A DNA stretch of 64,000 nucleotides from Pseudomonas sp. GR 6-02 (GTDB lineage: Bacteria; Pseudomonadota; Gammaproteobacteria; Pseudomonadales; Pseudomonadaceae): contig NZ_CP011567.1 in the NCBI RefSeq assembly GCF_001655615.1, positions 3,667,001 through 3,731,000 on the forward strand. Reading direction: 5' to 3'. The notes beneath the pieces are model-generated. The model was not told where the DNA came from. It searched no databases and saw only the letters and a program-made list of their open reading frames with translations. Shown one piece after another: positions 17,888 through 28,393 of the stretch (position 1 is its first letter; the number at the start of each line of letters is the position of its first letter). Made by a program: the position numbers and the translations under genes.

Positions 17888-19384
17888 TTAACGTTGCCCC
17901 TTGGTCCGCTTCACGCCGGAGAACAGACCTCGTTCTCGAGCCCAGACAATCGCCTCGCTACGGCTATGCACATCGAGCTTGGAGTACACCGTCGACACAT
18001 GATTGCGCACTGTATTGGGCGCGAGTTTCAGGCGCGCGGCGATCTCCTTGTCGGCCAGGCCTTCACAAATCAGGCCGAGCACATCGCGCTCCCGGGTGGT
18101 CAGGTCGGTGAACGACACACTGGGCAACTGCGGCGAATTGACGTTTTTCACATTGGCGAGTTTTTCGATCAGCGTACGGCTGAACCAAGACGCATCTTTC
18201 ATCACCTCTTCGATCGCCGACACCAACTCCAACTCGGTGCGCTTGCGCTCGGTGATGTCCATCAACACCAGCAGATAGCAAGAGCCGTCCTGAATGTTCA
18301 CGGTGTCCGCCGAGACCGCACAATCAATCAGCCCGGCATCCTTCCTGCGCACCCTGACGTCGACACGATCCACGCGCCCGCTTTTCTCCAGGGTCGCAAA
18401 CAGTCGCGTGCGAGCGCCCGCGTCATCAATGAAGCCGAGTTGCGCCACGGTCTTGCCGAGCACTTCATCATTGGGAAATGCGAGGGACTCCAGGAAGGCT
18501 TCGTTGACGTCCATCACTACTTGGTCCGCGGCGCGGCACACCAGGATCGGCACCGGAGTGAGGCGAAACGCTTTGGCGAACCGTTCCTCGCTCTGGCGCA
18601 GGGCGATTTCGGCCTTGTGCCGAAGCTCCATGTCGACGAAGGAAAACAGCATGCAAGCTTCGTCGTTGAGCTCAAGCGGTTGCCCGGCAACGATCACCTG
18701 CTTGCTGCCACCGTCGGCCAATTGCAGTTCTGCCTGCATCTGCGGAATGGTCGCGCCGTCACGCAGACGCTGCTTGGCCAGATCCTTGTTTTCGGCACGT
18801 TCCAGCACATCCAGTTCATAGGTTGAAGCGCCGATCACCTGATCCCGGGCATAGCCGGTCATGTCCACGAAACCCTGGTTGACCTTGATGTAGCGCAAAT
18901 CGCTGAGGCGGCAGATCACGGCCGGGGCCGGGTTGGCGTTGAATGTTTTCTCGAAGCGCTGCTCGGCGCTGGCCCAGTCGGTAACGTCGTTCATGATCAG
19001 CACCAACGATTCCGGCTCACCGGCACGGTCCGCCAGCACCATGCTGCGCACGCTGTGAACCCAGGTGCGCTCTTCATTTTCCAGCTGCGTCACCTCCACC
19101 ATCACATCGCTGAACGTCTCGCCATGGGCCACGCGGCTGATCGGATAGTTCTCGATCGCTACCGGATGATTGTTGCGATAACGCAAGGCAAAACGCTTGG
19201 CGTACTCCCCGGCATTGGCCCCCAACTCGCCAATCTCGCTGACACCGTGCATGGCCAGCGCGGCGTCATTGGCCCAGAGAATGGTCTGGTCGAGCTCCAG
19301 CAGAATCACCCCATCGGACAGGCCGGCGATGATCTGCTGCAACTGGCGGCGATTGGTTTCAGTGCTCAGGACGTCCTGGCTCAT
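17888..19384 (-). CDS. Triple-PAS LuxR-type transcriptional regulator
   Basis: The 498-residue protein has three consecutive PAS-like sensor domains (about 12-130, 140-260 and 270-385; the last ends with VLMDITERKR), a short helix, and a C-terminal LuxR helix-turn-helix (TTRERDVLGLICEGLADKEIAARLKLAPNTVRNHVSTVYSKL). There is no kinase, receiver or membrane segment, so it probably senses a cytoplasmic ligand or redox signal directly. TGGAG precedes ATG 19384. It is divergent from the YeeE/YedE pair with 171 bp between them, so it may control those genes; the sequence alone does not prove this. Confidence 0.88.
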   Translation of the reverse strand: MSQDVLSTETNRRQLQQIIAGLSDGVILLELDQTILWANDAALAMHGVSEIGELGANAGEYAKRFALRYRNNHPVAIENYPISRVAHGETFSDVMVEVTQLENEERTWVHSVRSMVLADRAGEPESLVLIMNDVTDWASAEQRFEKTFNANPAPAVICRLSDLRYIKVNQGFVDMTGYARDQVIGASTYELDVLERAENKDLAKQRLRDGATIPQMQAELQLADGGSKQVIVAGQPLELNDEACMLFSFVDMELRHKAEIALRQSEERFAKAFRLTPVPILVCRAADQVVMDVNEAFLESLAFPNDEVLGKTVAQLGFIDDAGARTRLFATLEKSGRVDRVDVRVRRKDAGLIDCAVSADTVNIQDGSCYLLVLMDITERKRTELELVSAIEEVMKDASWFSRTLIEKLANVKNVNSPQLPSVSFTDLTTRERDVLGLICEGLADKEIAARLKLAPNTVRNHVSTVYSKLDVHSRSEAIVWARERGLFSGVKRTKGQR

Positions 19385-19494
19385 TGGAACTCCACAATTG
19401 CGGCGGCACTTTTGCGCGCTGCCCAGTGAAGATTACGACCGCAGACGTTTGTGATAGTGCAAAAAGCCCGGCACCCGTGGCCCTCCCAAAGTAG

Positions 19495-19511
19495 CCCTAT
19501 GCTCAATAGGG
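19495..19511. promoter_or_regulatory. Perfect inverted repeat CCCTAT-N5-ATAGGG
   Basis: CCCTAT and ATAGGG flank GCTCA, 45-61 bases upstream of the YeeE/YedE-like gene at 19556 and in the divergent region with the PAS-LuxR gene. The position suits an operator. The regulator is unknown. Confidence 0.4.
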
Positions 19512-19555
19512 AAAGAGTGGTTTAGTGCCGCTTTTTGTCTATACGGAGAGTTGCC

Positions 19556-19990
19556 ATGGTGTTTGATTCTCTTCACTTCACCCCCTGGTCTGCCCTCACG
19601 GGAGGAGCGCTGATTGGCCTCGCCGCGAGCGTAATGGTGGTGGCCAACGGGCGAGTTGCCGGGATCAGCGGGCTGTTGGGCAGCCTGCTTGAGCGTAATG
19701 ATTCAGGACGAGGTGAAAAAGCCCTGTTCCTGCTCGGACTGTTGGCGGCACCGTTGGTCTGGACGCTGTTTCATGTGTGGCCGACCATCGAATTCAAAAC
19801 CGGTACGGTGGGGCTGATCATCGCTGGATTGTGCGTCGGCATCGGCACTCGTTATGGCTCCGGCTGCACCAGTGGTCACGGCGTGTGCGGTATCTCGCGC
19901 CTGTCACCGCGCTCCATTGCCGCGACATTGAGCTTCATGTTCACAGGCTTCGTGACGGTGTTCGTCCTGCGCCATCTGCTGGGGTATTGA
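19556..19990 (+). CDS. YeeE/YedE-family membrane protein (sulfur-compound uptake, first half)
   Basis: The 144-residue product has about four hydrophobic segments and the family motifs GRVAGISGLLGSLL and RYGSGCTSGHGVCGISRLSPRS; the cysteine-bearing GCTSGHGVCG loop is the signature of YeeE/YedE (DUF395, PmpA-like) proteins that import thiosulfate or related sulfur species. ATG 19556 follows ACGGAGAG; an upstream TTG in frame is less likely. The second half of the transporter follows 2 bp later. Confidence 0.85.
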   Translation: MVFDSLHFTPWSALTGGALIGLAASVMVVANGRVAGISGLLGSLLERNDSGRGEKALFLLGLLAAPLVWTLFHVWPTIEFKTGTVGLIIAGLCVGIGTRYGSGCTSGHGVCGISRLSPRSIAATLSFMFTGFVTVFVLRHLLGY

Positions 19991-19992
19991 AC

Positions 19993-20406
19993 ATGCGCAA
20001 ACTGACCGCTTTCCTCGCCGGCCTGCTGTTCGGCGTCGGCCTGTTGCTGGCCGGCATGGCGAATCCGGCCAAAGTGCTGGGTTTTCTGGACATTGCCGGC
20101 CTGTGGGATCCGTCACTGGCGCTGGTCATGATCGGCGCCATTGCCGTGGCTTGGGGGCCGTTTCACTGGGCCATGAAACAACCGACATCCTTGCTGGGTG
20201 CGCCTATGCAATTGCCGGTCAGCCGTGAGCTGGACCGACGCCTGATCGGTGGCAGCCTGCTCTTCGGCATCGGTTGGGGTATTGCCGGCATCTGCCCCGG
20301 CCCGGCACTGGTGTTGTTGCCGACGGGGCACTGGCAAGCCTGGGTGTTCGCCATCGCCATGCTGGCGGGGATGCTGATGTTCAAAGCGCTGCAAACCCGC
20401 CGTTGA
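19993..20406 (+). CDS. YeeE/YedE-family membrane protein (second half, DUF6691-like)
   Basis: The 137-residue product has four hydrophobic segments, a start of MRKLTAFLAGLLFGVGLLLAGMANPAKVLGFLDIAG and the signature GWGIAGICPGPAL. This is the PmpB-like partner of the preceding gene, and together they make up a full-length YeeE-type channel. The start is the ATG at 19993, two bases after the partner stop; upstream open frame is the partner gene read in another frame. Confidence 0.85.
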   Translation: MRKLTAFLAGLLFGVGLLLAGMANPAKVLGFLDIAGLWDPSLALVMIGAIAVAWGPFHWAMKQPTSLLGAPMQLPVSRELDRRLIGGSLLFGIGWGIAGICPGPALVLLPTGHWQAWVFAIAMLAGMLMFKALQTRR

Positions 20407-20427
20407 GCATCCCCGCCAAGCCAGTGG

Positions 20428-21711
20428 TCAAGCCGCCTGCTTACCACTGGCAATCGCCTGCGACGCCGCCAGCATCGCCCGCAACAACACGGCGCACCCG
20501 GCGGCCAGATCATCCGGCGCGGCGTTTTCGATTTCGTTGTGGCTGATGCCACCTTCACAAGGCACGAAGATCATCCCGGCCGGGCCGAGTTCGGCGAGGA
20601 AGATTGCGTCGTGCCCTGCTCCACTGACGATGTCCATGTACGACAGACCGAGCCCTTGAGCCGCACCGCGTACCGCTTCGACGCAGCCCTTGTCGAAATA
20701 CAGCGGCGGGAAGTCGGCGGTGGGTGTCAGTTCGAAGGTCAGGCCGTGTTGCTCGCAGGTGGTTTCGATGACCTCGCGGACTTCGGCGATCATTGAGTCG
20801 AGTCGCGCCGGTTCCAGATGACGGAAGTCCAGGGTCATGCGCACTTCGCCGGGAATCACGTTGCGCGAGCCGGGATAGGCTTGCAGGCAGCCGACGGTGC
20901 CGCAGGCGTGGGGTTGATGACCGAGGGCTGCGCGATTGACTGCGCCGACGATCACCGCGGCGCCGACCAGCGCGTCCTTGCGCAGGTGCATTGGCGTCGG
21001 ACCGGCGTGGGCTTCGACGCCGCGCAGTTTCAAGTCGAACCATTTCTGCCCCAGCGCGCCCATCACCACGCCGATGGTTTTGTGTTCGTCCTCAAGAATC
21101 GGCCCTTGCTCGATGTGCGCCTCGAAGTACGCTCCCACGGCATGACCACTGACCTGGCGCGGCCCGGCGTAACCGATGGCGTTCAAGGCTTCGCCGACAG
21201 TCACGCCCTCGGCATCGACCTTGGCCAGGGTTTCCTCGAGGGTGAATTTTTCCGCGAACACGCCGGAGCCCATCATGCACGGGGCGAAGCGTGAGCCTTC
21301 CTCGTTGGTCCAGACCACCACTTCCAGCGGCGCTTCGGTTTCCACGCCGAGGTCGTTGAGGGTACGTAAGACTTCGACCCCGGCCAGCACGCCGAAGCAA
21401 CCGTCGAACTTGCCGCCGGTGGGCTGAGTGTCGATGTGGCTGCCGGTCATTACCGGTGGCAGGTTCGGATTGCGCCCCGGACGACGGGCGAAGATGTTGC
21501 CGACAGCGTCGATGCTGACGGTGCAACCGGCCTCCTCGCACCACTTCACGAAGATATCGCGCGCCTGGCGGTCGAGGTCAGTCAGGGCCAGCCGGCAGAC
21601 ACCGCCCTTGACCGTCGCGCCGAGCTTGGCCAGGTCCATGAGCGACTGCCACAGACGGTCGCGATTGATGTGCTGATGGGTGGATTGCAGAACGTCTACA
21701 GCAGCGTTCAT
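20428..21711 (-). CDS. N-carbamoyl-beta-alanine amidohydrolase / hydantoinase-carbamoylase family
   Basis: The 427-residue M20-type amidase would hydrolyse N-carbamoyl-beta-alanine (from uracil) or its methyl homologue to beta-alanine, CO2 and ammonia, the last step of reductive pyrimidine breakdown. Metal-site motifs are TGSHIDTQPTGGKFDG and VVWTNEEGSRFAP; SGAGHDA lies near the C terminus. GAGGAG precedes ATG 21711. It is transcribed leftward after the NCS1 permease and divergent from dihydropyrimidinase and preTA. Hydantoinase-pathway carbamoylases are close relatives; the neighbours favour the pyrimidine role. Confidence 0.9.
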   Translation of the reverse strand: MNAAVDVLQSTHQHINRDRLWQSLMDLAKLGATVKGGVCRLALTDLDRQARDIFVKWCEEAGCTVSIDAVGNIFARRPGRNPNLPPVMTGSHIDTQPTGGKFDGCFGVLAGVEVLRTLNDLGVETEAPLEVVVWTNEEGSRFAPCMMGSGVFAEKFTLEETLAKVDAEGVTVGEALNAIGYAGPRQVSGHAVGAYFEAHIEQGPILEDEHKTIGVVMGALGQKWFDLKLRGVEAHAGPTPMHLRKDALVGAAVIVGAVNRAALGHQPHACGTVGCLQAYPGSRNVIPGEVRMTLDFRHLEPARLDSMIAEVREVIETTCEQHGLTFELTPTADFPPLYFDKGCVEAVRGAAQGLGLSYMDIVSGAGHDAIFLAELGPAGMIFVPCEGGISHNEIENAAPDDLAAGCAVLLRAMLAASQAIASGKQAA

Positions 21712-21750
21712 GGTGATCTCCTCAGGCAGTTGTTATCGGTTTCTTCGCTA

Positions 21751-21849
21751 GTTCCCACGCCCCGCATGGGAATTCATCCCCGGACGCTCTGCGTCCGCTC
21801 CTGGAACGCGGAGCGTCCCTGGCTGCGTTCCCACGCAGAGCGTGGGAAC
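21751..21849. repeat. GTTCCCACGC inverted repeat between permease and carbamoylase
   Basis: GTTCCCACGC at 21751 and GCGTGGGAAC at 21840 are inverted. Between them is a second palindromic pair (GGACGCTCTGCGTCC and GGAACGCGGAGCGTCC). It resembles the dispersed intergenic GTTCCCACGC repeats of Pseudomonas and sits inside the permease-carbamoylase transcription unit. Confidence 0.8.
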
Positions 21850-21858
21850 GATCACTCA

Positions 21859-23343
21859 TCACACCGGAGATTTCACGACAGTCGGACTCGGCCGCATCGA
21901 ACTCAACCCGTAATAAATCAGCCCTCCCAAGGCCGAGCCGGTGAACCAGCCGTAGCTGTAGAACCAGCTGAAGGCATCGCTGCCCAGCGACAGCAGCGTC
22001 AACACCACCGGCACGCCGAACGCGATGAAGCCAAACCCGTTCCACGCCGGGTACACGTCATCACGATAGAGGCCGGCCAGATCCAGTTGCTGTTTCTTGA
22101 CCAGGAAATAGTCCACCACCATGATCCCGGCGATCGGCCCCAGCAGGCTCGAATAGCCGAGCAACCAGTTGGAATACACCGTCTCCAGGCTCAGATCCGA
22201 GACAATCAGCCCGAGCTTTTTCAGCAGTTCATGGGCCATCAGCGCCAACCCGACCAACCCCGTGAGCATCACCGCCGTGGTGCGGTTGATGTACTTGGGC
22301 GCGACGTTCTGGAAATCGTTGGTTGGCGACACGATGTTGGCCGCAGTGTTGGTGGACAAGGTGGCGATGATGATCAGCGCCATGGCCAGTGCGACCCAGA
22401 CCGGGCTCTGGATATGGCCGATCAGGGTGACCGGATCAGAGACGGTGACACCCACCAGTTTGACCGACGCGGCCGTCATCACCACGCCGAGGGAGGCGAA
22501 CAGGAACATGGTCAGGGGTAAACCGATAATCTGCCCGACGATCTGGTCCTTCTGGCTTTTCGCGTAGCGGCTGAAGTCTGGAATATTCAGCGACAAAGTG
22601 GCCCAGAAGCCGACCATGGCGGTCAGCCCGGCGGCAAAATAACTGGCCACGCCGGCCCCTTCCGGACGCTTGGCCGGGATCGCCAGCAACTCGGTCATCG
22701 ATACATTCGGCATAGCCCACACCAGCAGGCCCACGCCCACCAGTACCAACAACGGCGCCGAGAGGGTTTCCAGCCACTTGATCGAGTCCGCGCCGCGAAT
22801 CACCACCCACAGGTTCAAGGCCCAGAACAGCATGAAGCCGATCACCTCGCCGGTACCGCCGAGGGCCTTCCAGCCATCGAACACCGAGCCGAGAAACAGG
22901 TGAATCGCCAGCCCGCCGAACATGGTCTGGATGCCGAACCAGCCGCACGCCACCAGGGCGCGGATCAGGCACGGGATGTTGGAACCGAGAATGCCGAAGG
23001 ACGAGCGCAGCAATACCGGAAACGGAATGCCGTACTTGGTGCCGGGGAAGGCGTTCAGGGTCAGTGGGATCAGCACAATGATATTGGCGAACAGAATCGC
23101 CAGCAGCGCTTCGCCCACGGTCAGGCCGAAGTAGGCCGTGAGTACGCCGCCGAGGGTGTAAGTCGGCACGCAGATCGCCATGCCGACCCACAGCGCGGTG
23201 ATGTGCCATTTGTTCCAGGTTCGTTCGCGCACCTTGGTCGGAGCCATGTCGTGGTTGTATCGGGGACTGTCGAGGACATCGCTGCCGGCTTCGAGCTCAA
23301 ACAAGCCGTCGCGCTCGGTCACTTGCGATCTGATCTGTTGCAT
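21859..23343 (-). CDS. NCS1-family nucleobase/hydantoin permease
   Basis: The 494-residue protein has about twelve hydrophobic segments and NCS1 (Mhp1/PucI-like) motifs, among them WNKWHITALWVGMAICVPTYTLGG, the PGTKYGIPFPVLLRSSFG stretch and the NIPDFSRYAKS segment near the middle. It would import uracil, dihydrouracil or allied compounds. ATG 23343 is chosen because GTGGAG precedes it; the open frame extends 56 codons upstream without ribosome sites. Its neighbour is the carbamoylase, and it is divergent from the dihydropyrimidinase. Confidence 0.9.
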   Translation of the reverse strand: MQQIRSQVTERDGLFELEAGSDVLDSPRYNHDMAPTKVRERTWNKWHITALWVGMAICVPTYTLGGVLTAYFGLTVGEALLAILFANIIVLIPLTLNAFPGTKYGIPFPVLLRSSFGILGSNIPCLIRALVACGWFGIQTMFGGLAIHLFLGSVFDGWKALGGTGEVIGFMLFWALNLWVVIRGADSIKWLETLSAPLLVLVGVGLLVWAMPNVSMTELLAIPAKRPEGAGVASYFAAGLTAMVGFWATLSLNIPDFSRYAKSQKDQIVGQIIGLPLTMFLFASLGVVMTAASVKLVGVTVSDPVTLIGHIQSPVWVALAMALIIIATLSTNTAANIVSPTNDFQNVAPKYINRTTAVMLTGLVGLALMAHELLKKLGLIVSDLSLETVYSNWLLGYSSLLGPIAGIMVVDYFLVKKQQLDLAGLYRDDVYPAWNGFGFIAFGVPVVLTLLSLGSDAFSWFYSYGWFTGSALGGLIYYGLSSMRPSPTVVKSPV

Positions 23344-23710
23344 GGCCGCTCCACTGTTCTTTTGATTATTTTTGCTCATCAGAGGCTGGCGCAATGCGCG
23401 CGAGCCGGACGATGGCCGGAGAAACTGACAACTTTTACGGACCGGCCACGGTGTCAGCGGCGGCATCAATAAACGTGCCGGGTGCCCCGCTTGCGCCTCG
23501 GGCAGTGCCATAAAACTTTGCTAACCAACTGATGTTAATCAGCTTTATTTATCCAACTAGCGAGTCCCCGGTCAGTTGCCCTGTCACTCAGGCCGAATGC
23601 CAGGCAAGTTGTCCGAACAGTCAGGACTCAATCTGGTGCGTCGATCTTTTTTGTAAGGTTGCGCATCAACCATAGACCATCCTCAACCGGCTGATTTCAC
23701 ATAGAAAATC

Positions 23711-23734
23711 TTGACCATATTTCCAACCTGTCAA
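23711..23734. promoter_or_regulatory. Candidate RutR-like operator TTGACCA-N11-TGTCAA
   Basis: TTGACCA is exactly one half of the E. coli RutR palindrome (TTGACCAnnTGGTCAA); TGTCAA 11 bases on is a degenerate opposite half with wider spacing. A RutR-like regulator is encoded at 28394-29014 in the same locus. The spacing mismatch makes this tentative. Confidence 0.35.
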
Positions 23735-23741
23735 GTGCGTC

Positions 23742-23767
23742 AAAATGGTGAGCGGTCTCACCATTTT
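23742..23767. promoter_or_regulatory. Perfect 11-bp inverted repeat AAAATGGTGAG-CGGT-CTCACCATTTT
   Basis: The arms are exact inverse complements with a 4-base loop, and a third half-copy (TTTTGGTGATTTTC) follows immediately. Both flanking genes point away from it, so a terminator is unlikely; an operator or a 5' leader hairpin is more plausible. Confidence 0.5.
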
Positions 23768-23883
23768 GGTGATTTTCATTTTTTATCGTTATTTATCAAA
23801 CAGTTAAAACAATAATAAGCTTATAAAAAATATTCTTGCTCAATCCACAAACTGCAGCTAGCGTCTATTCTTGACAGCGCTGA

Positions 23884-25404
<1,521 letters not shown>

Positions 25405-25409
25405 TCTGC

Positions 25410-25549
25410 CCTCTGTGGCGAGGGAGCTTGCTCCCGCTGGACTGCGCAGCAGGCCCAAAGCCAGTCGACTCGGGGGGGGCAGGACAACCGATTTGGCAGG
25501 ATGTGGGGCGGCTTCGCCACCCAGCGGGAGCAAGCTCCCTCGCCACAGG
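25410..25549. repeat. REPIN-like inverted repeat between hydA and preT
   Basis: Arms with core GAGGGAGCTTGCTCCC (left from 25410, right ending 25549) flank a centre that includes a poly-G run (GGGGGGG near 25473). Same family as the repeats at 1117, 40692, 42510, 53051 and 57033. The preT reading frame is open through part of this repeat, but the gene start lies downstream. Confidence 0.93.
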
Positions 25550-25611
25550 ATGATGCGAAAAAACCAATGCCCACCAGAGGCAGTACCTCAATTAACCGTG
25601 AGGCCAACACC

Positions 25612-26979
25612 GTGATCAAGACTTTGAACCACCTCCCGCATCCCCATGAGGACGCGGCCGCCCTCGCCGGCCATTTCACCGACCTGGCGCCGCCGCTCAA
25701 CGAGCGTCAGGCGCATCTGGAAGCCTCGCGCTGCCTGTATTGCTACGACGCGCCGTGCGTGAACGCGTGCCCAAGCGACATCGACATTCCATCGTTCATC
25801 CGCAATATCCATCAGGAAAACGTGCAGGGTGCGGCGCAGAAAATCCTCTCGGCCAACATCCTCGGTGGCAGTTGTGCCCGGGTCTGTCCGACGGAAATCC
25901 TCTGCGAGCAAGCCTGCGTGCGCAACAACGCCCAGGAATGCGCGCCGGTACTGATCGGCCTGTTGCAACGCTATGCCGTGGACAACGCACACTTCAGCGA
26001 ACACCCGTTCCAGCGCGCCGCCGCAACCGGCAAGCGCATTGCCGTGGTGGGGGCAGGCCCGGCCGGTTTGTCCTGCGCGCACCGCAGCGCCATGCACGGC
26101 CATGACGTAGTGATTTTCGAGGCCCGGGAAAAGGCCGGTGGCCTCAACGAATACGGGATCGCCAAGTACAAGCTGGTGGACGACTACGCGCAGAAGGAGC
26201 TTGAGTTCCTGATGGGGATTGGCGGGATCGAGATTCGTCACGGGCAGAAACTCGGCGACAACCTGACCCTCAGCGAACTGCATCAGCAATTCGATGCGGT
26301 GTTCCTCGGCCTGGGCCTGGCCGCCAGCAAACAACTGGGCCTGCCCAACGAGGATGCCCCCGGCCTGCTCCCCGCCACCGACTACATCCGCGAACTGCGC
26401 CAGGCCGATGACCTGACGCAACTGCCGCTGGCCGAACGCTGCATCGTCCTCGGTGCCGGCAACACCGCCATCGACATGGCCGTGCAAATGGCCCGTCTCG
26501 GTGCCCGGGACGTGAACCTGGTGTACCGCCGTGGTGTCGCGGACATGGGCGCCACCGGTCACGAACAGGACATCGCCAAGGCCAATCAGGTGCGGCTGTT
26601 GACCTGGGCGCAACCCGAAGAGGTGCTGCTCGACGATCAGGGCAATGTGCGCGGCATGCGCTTCGCCCGTACCCGCCTGGTGGAAGGTCGCCTGCAAACC
26701 ACCGGCGAAACCTTTGAACTGGCCGCCAATGCGATCTTCAAAGCCATCGGCCAGACCTTCGACACTTCCGCCCTCGCCGACCCGCTGGCCCGTGAACTCA
26801 AGCGTCAGGGCGATCGCATCCTCGTCGACGAGCAGCTGCGCACCAGCATTCCCGGCGTGTATGCCGGTGGCGACTGCACCAGCCTCGATCAGGACCTCAC
26901 CGTGCAAGCCGTGCAGCACGGCAAGCTGGCCGCCGAGGCGATCAACGCTCAACTCATGCTCAACGTGGAGGCTGCGTAA
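25612..26979 (+). CDS. preT: PreT, NAD-dependent dihydropyrimidine dehydrogenase subunit (flavoprotein)
   Basis: PreT transfers electrons between NADH and PreA for reduction of uracil/thymine. The 455-residue protein has an N-terminal ferredoxin-like domain with two Cys clusters (CLYCYDAPCVNACPS and CARVCPTEILCEQACVR), then an FAD motif (VVGAGPAGLSCA) and an NAD motif (VLGAGNTAIDMA), and a C-terminal PGVYAGGDC. A GTG start at 25612 is chosen since GAGG lies 8 bases upstream; an ATG at 25567 lacks a site. The stop is immediately followed by the preA ATG (TAAATG). Confidence 0.92.
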   Translation: MIKTLNHLPHPHEDAAALAGHFTDLAPPLNERQAHLEASRCLYCYDAPCVNACPSDIDIPSFIRNIHQENVQGAAQKILSANILGGSCARVCPTEILCEQACVRNNAQECAPVLIGLLQRYAVDNAHFSEHPFQRAAATGKRIAVVGAGPAGLSCAHRSAMHGHDVVIFEAREKAGGLNEYGIAKYKLVDDYAQKELEFLMGIGGIEIRHGQKLGDNLTLSELHQQFDAVFLGLGLAASKQLGLPNEDAPGLLPATDYIRELRQADDLTQLPLAERCIVLGAGNTAIDMAVQMARLGARDVNLVYRRGVADMGATGHEQDIAKANQVRLLTWAQPEEVLLDDQGNVRGMRFARTRLVEGRLQTTGETFELAANAIFKAIGQTFDTSALADPLARELKRQGDRILVDEQLRTSIPGVYAGGDCTSLDQDLTVQAVQHGKLAAEAINAQLMLNVEAA

Positions 26980-28254
26980 ATGGCCGATCTCTCGATTGTC
27001 TTCGCCGGCATCAAGGCCCCCAACCCGTTCTGGCTCGCTTCCGCGCCGCCGACCGACAAAGCCTACAACGTGGTCCGTGCGTTCGAGGCCGGCTGGGGTG
27101 GCGTGGTCTGGAAAACCCTGGGGGAAGACCCGGCGGCAGTCAACGTGTCCTCACGCTACTCGGCGCACTTCGGTGCCAACCGTGAAGTCATGGGCTTCAA
27201 CAACATCGAGCTGATCACCGACCGTTCGCTGGAGATCAACCTGCGGGAAATCACCCAGGTCAAAAAGGACTGGCCGGACCGCGCACTGATCGTGTCGCTG
27301 ATGGTGCCCTGCGTCGAGGAGTCGTGGAAAAACATCCTGCCGCTGGTGGAAGCCACCGGGGCCGATGGCATCGAACTGAATTTCGGCTGCCCCCACGGCA
27401 TGCCGGAACGGGGCATGGGCGCGGCGGTCGGCCAGGTGCCGGAATACGTCGAACAAGTCACTCGCTGGTGCAAGACCTATTGCTCGTTGCCGGTGATCGT
27501 CAAGCTCACGCCGAACATCACCGACATCCGCGTCGCCGCCCGTGCCGCCCACCGTGGTGGCGCCGATGCGGTGTCGTTGATCAACACCATCAATTCGATC
27601 ACCAGCGTCAATCTGGAGCGCATGGTCGCCAATCCCGCCGTCGGCAGCCAAAGCACCCACGGCGGTTATTGCGGCTCGGCGGTGAAGCCGATTGCGTTGA
27701 ACATGGTCGCCGAGATCGCCCGCGACCCGCAGACCCAGGGCTTGCCGATCAGCGGCATTGGCGGCATCGGCAGTTGGCGCGATGCGGCGGAATTCATTGC
27801 CCTGGGCAGTGGTTCGGTGCAGGTGTGCACGGCGGCGATGCTGCATGGTTTCCGGATTGTCGAGGAGATGAAGGACGGTTTGTCACGCTGGATGGACAGT
27901 CAGGGCTACGCCCGCGTGTCGGATTTTTCCGGGCGCGCAGTGGGCAATACCACGGACTGGAAGTACCTGGACATCAACTATCAGGTGATTGCGAAAATCG
28001 ATCAGGAGGCGTGCATCGGTTGCGGTCGCTGCCACATCGCTTGCGAAGACACCTCGCACCAGGCGATTGCCAGCCTCAAACAGGCCGATGGCACGCATAA
28101 ATATCAAGTGATCGATGAGGAGTGCGTGGGCTGCAACCTGTGCCAGATCACCTGCCCGGTGCAGGATTGCATCGAGATGGTACCGGTGGATACGGGCAAG
28201 CCGTTTCTGGATTGGAACCATGATCCGAGGAATCCCTACCATGTCACGGTCTGA
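26980..28254 (+). CDS. preA: PreA, NAD-dependent dihydropyrimidine dehydrogenase catalytic subunit
   Basis: PreA reduces uracil and thymine to the 5,6-dihydro forms. The 424-residue protein has a FMN-binding TIM barrel (DHODH-like: ASAPPTDKA, GIELNFGCPHGMPERGMGAAVGQ, GGIGSWRDAAEFIALGS) and a C-terminal ferredoxin domain with two 4Fe-4S motifs, CIGCGRCHIAC near 345 and CVGCNLCQITC near 383. Start directly abuts the preT stop. A palindromic repeat follows the gene. Confidence 0.95.
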   Translation: MADLSIVFAGIKAPNPFWLASAPPTDKAYNVVRAFEAGWGGVVWKTLGEDPAAVNVSSRYSAHFGANREVMGFNNIELITDRSLEINLREITQVKKDWPDRALIVSLMVPCVEESWKNILPLVEATGADGIELNFGCPHGMPERGMGAAVGQVPEYVEQVTRWCKTYCSLPVIVKLTPNITDIRVAARAAHRGGADAVSLINTINSITSVNLERMVANPAVGSQSTHGGYCGSAVKPIALNMVAEIARDPQTQGLPISGIGGIGSWRDAAEFIALGSGSVQVCTAAMLHGFRIVEEMKDGLSRWMDSQGYARVSDFSGRAVGNTTDWKYLDINYQVIAKIDQEACIGCGRCHIACEDTSHQAIASLKQADGTHKYQVIDEECVGCNLCQITCPVQDCIEMVPVDTGKPFLDWNHDPRNPYHVTV

Positions 28255-28278
28255 ACGCAGCGTTGCCTGAACTGACGC

Positions 28279-28369
28279 CTTCGCGGGCAAGCCTCGCTCC
28301 TACAGTTTAATGTCGAGCCACATCAAATGATCGACGCTAAATCTGTAGGAGCGAGGCTTGCCCGCGAAG
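28279..28369. repeat. Inverted repeat CTTCGCGGGCAAGCCTCGCTCC family after preA
   Basis: Two inverted 27-base arms (28279-28305 and 28343-28369) with the core GGGCAAGCCTCGCTCC separated by 37 bases. This is a distinct REP type common in Pseudomonas. It lies between the convergent preA and RutR-like genes and probably limits read-through. Confidence 0.92.
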
Positions 28370-28393
28370 AGGTCGGCAGCCGCACCACCAACC

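Noticed and set aside
23344..23511. 56-residue N-terminal extension of the NCS1 permease
   Set aside because: No ribosome site before the upstream codons; GTGGAG precedes ATG 23343, matching the normal N terminus.
25501..25611. N-terminal extension of PreT
   Set aside because: It reads through an inverted repeat and has no ribosome site; the family start is at the GTG 25612 with GAGG upstream.
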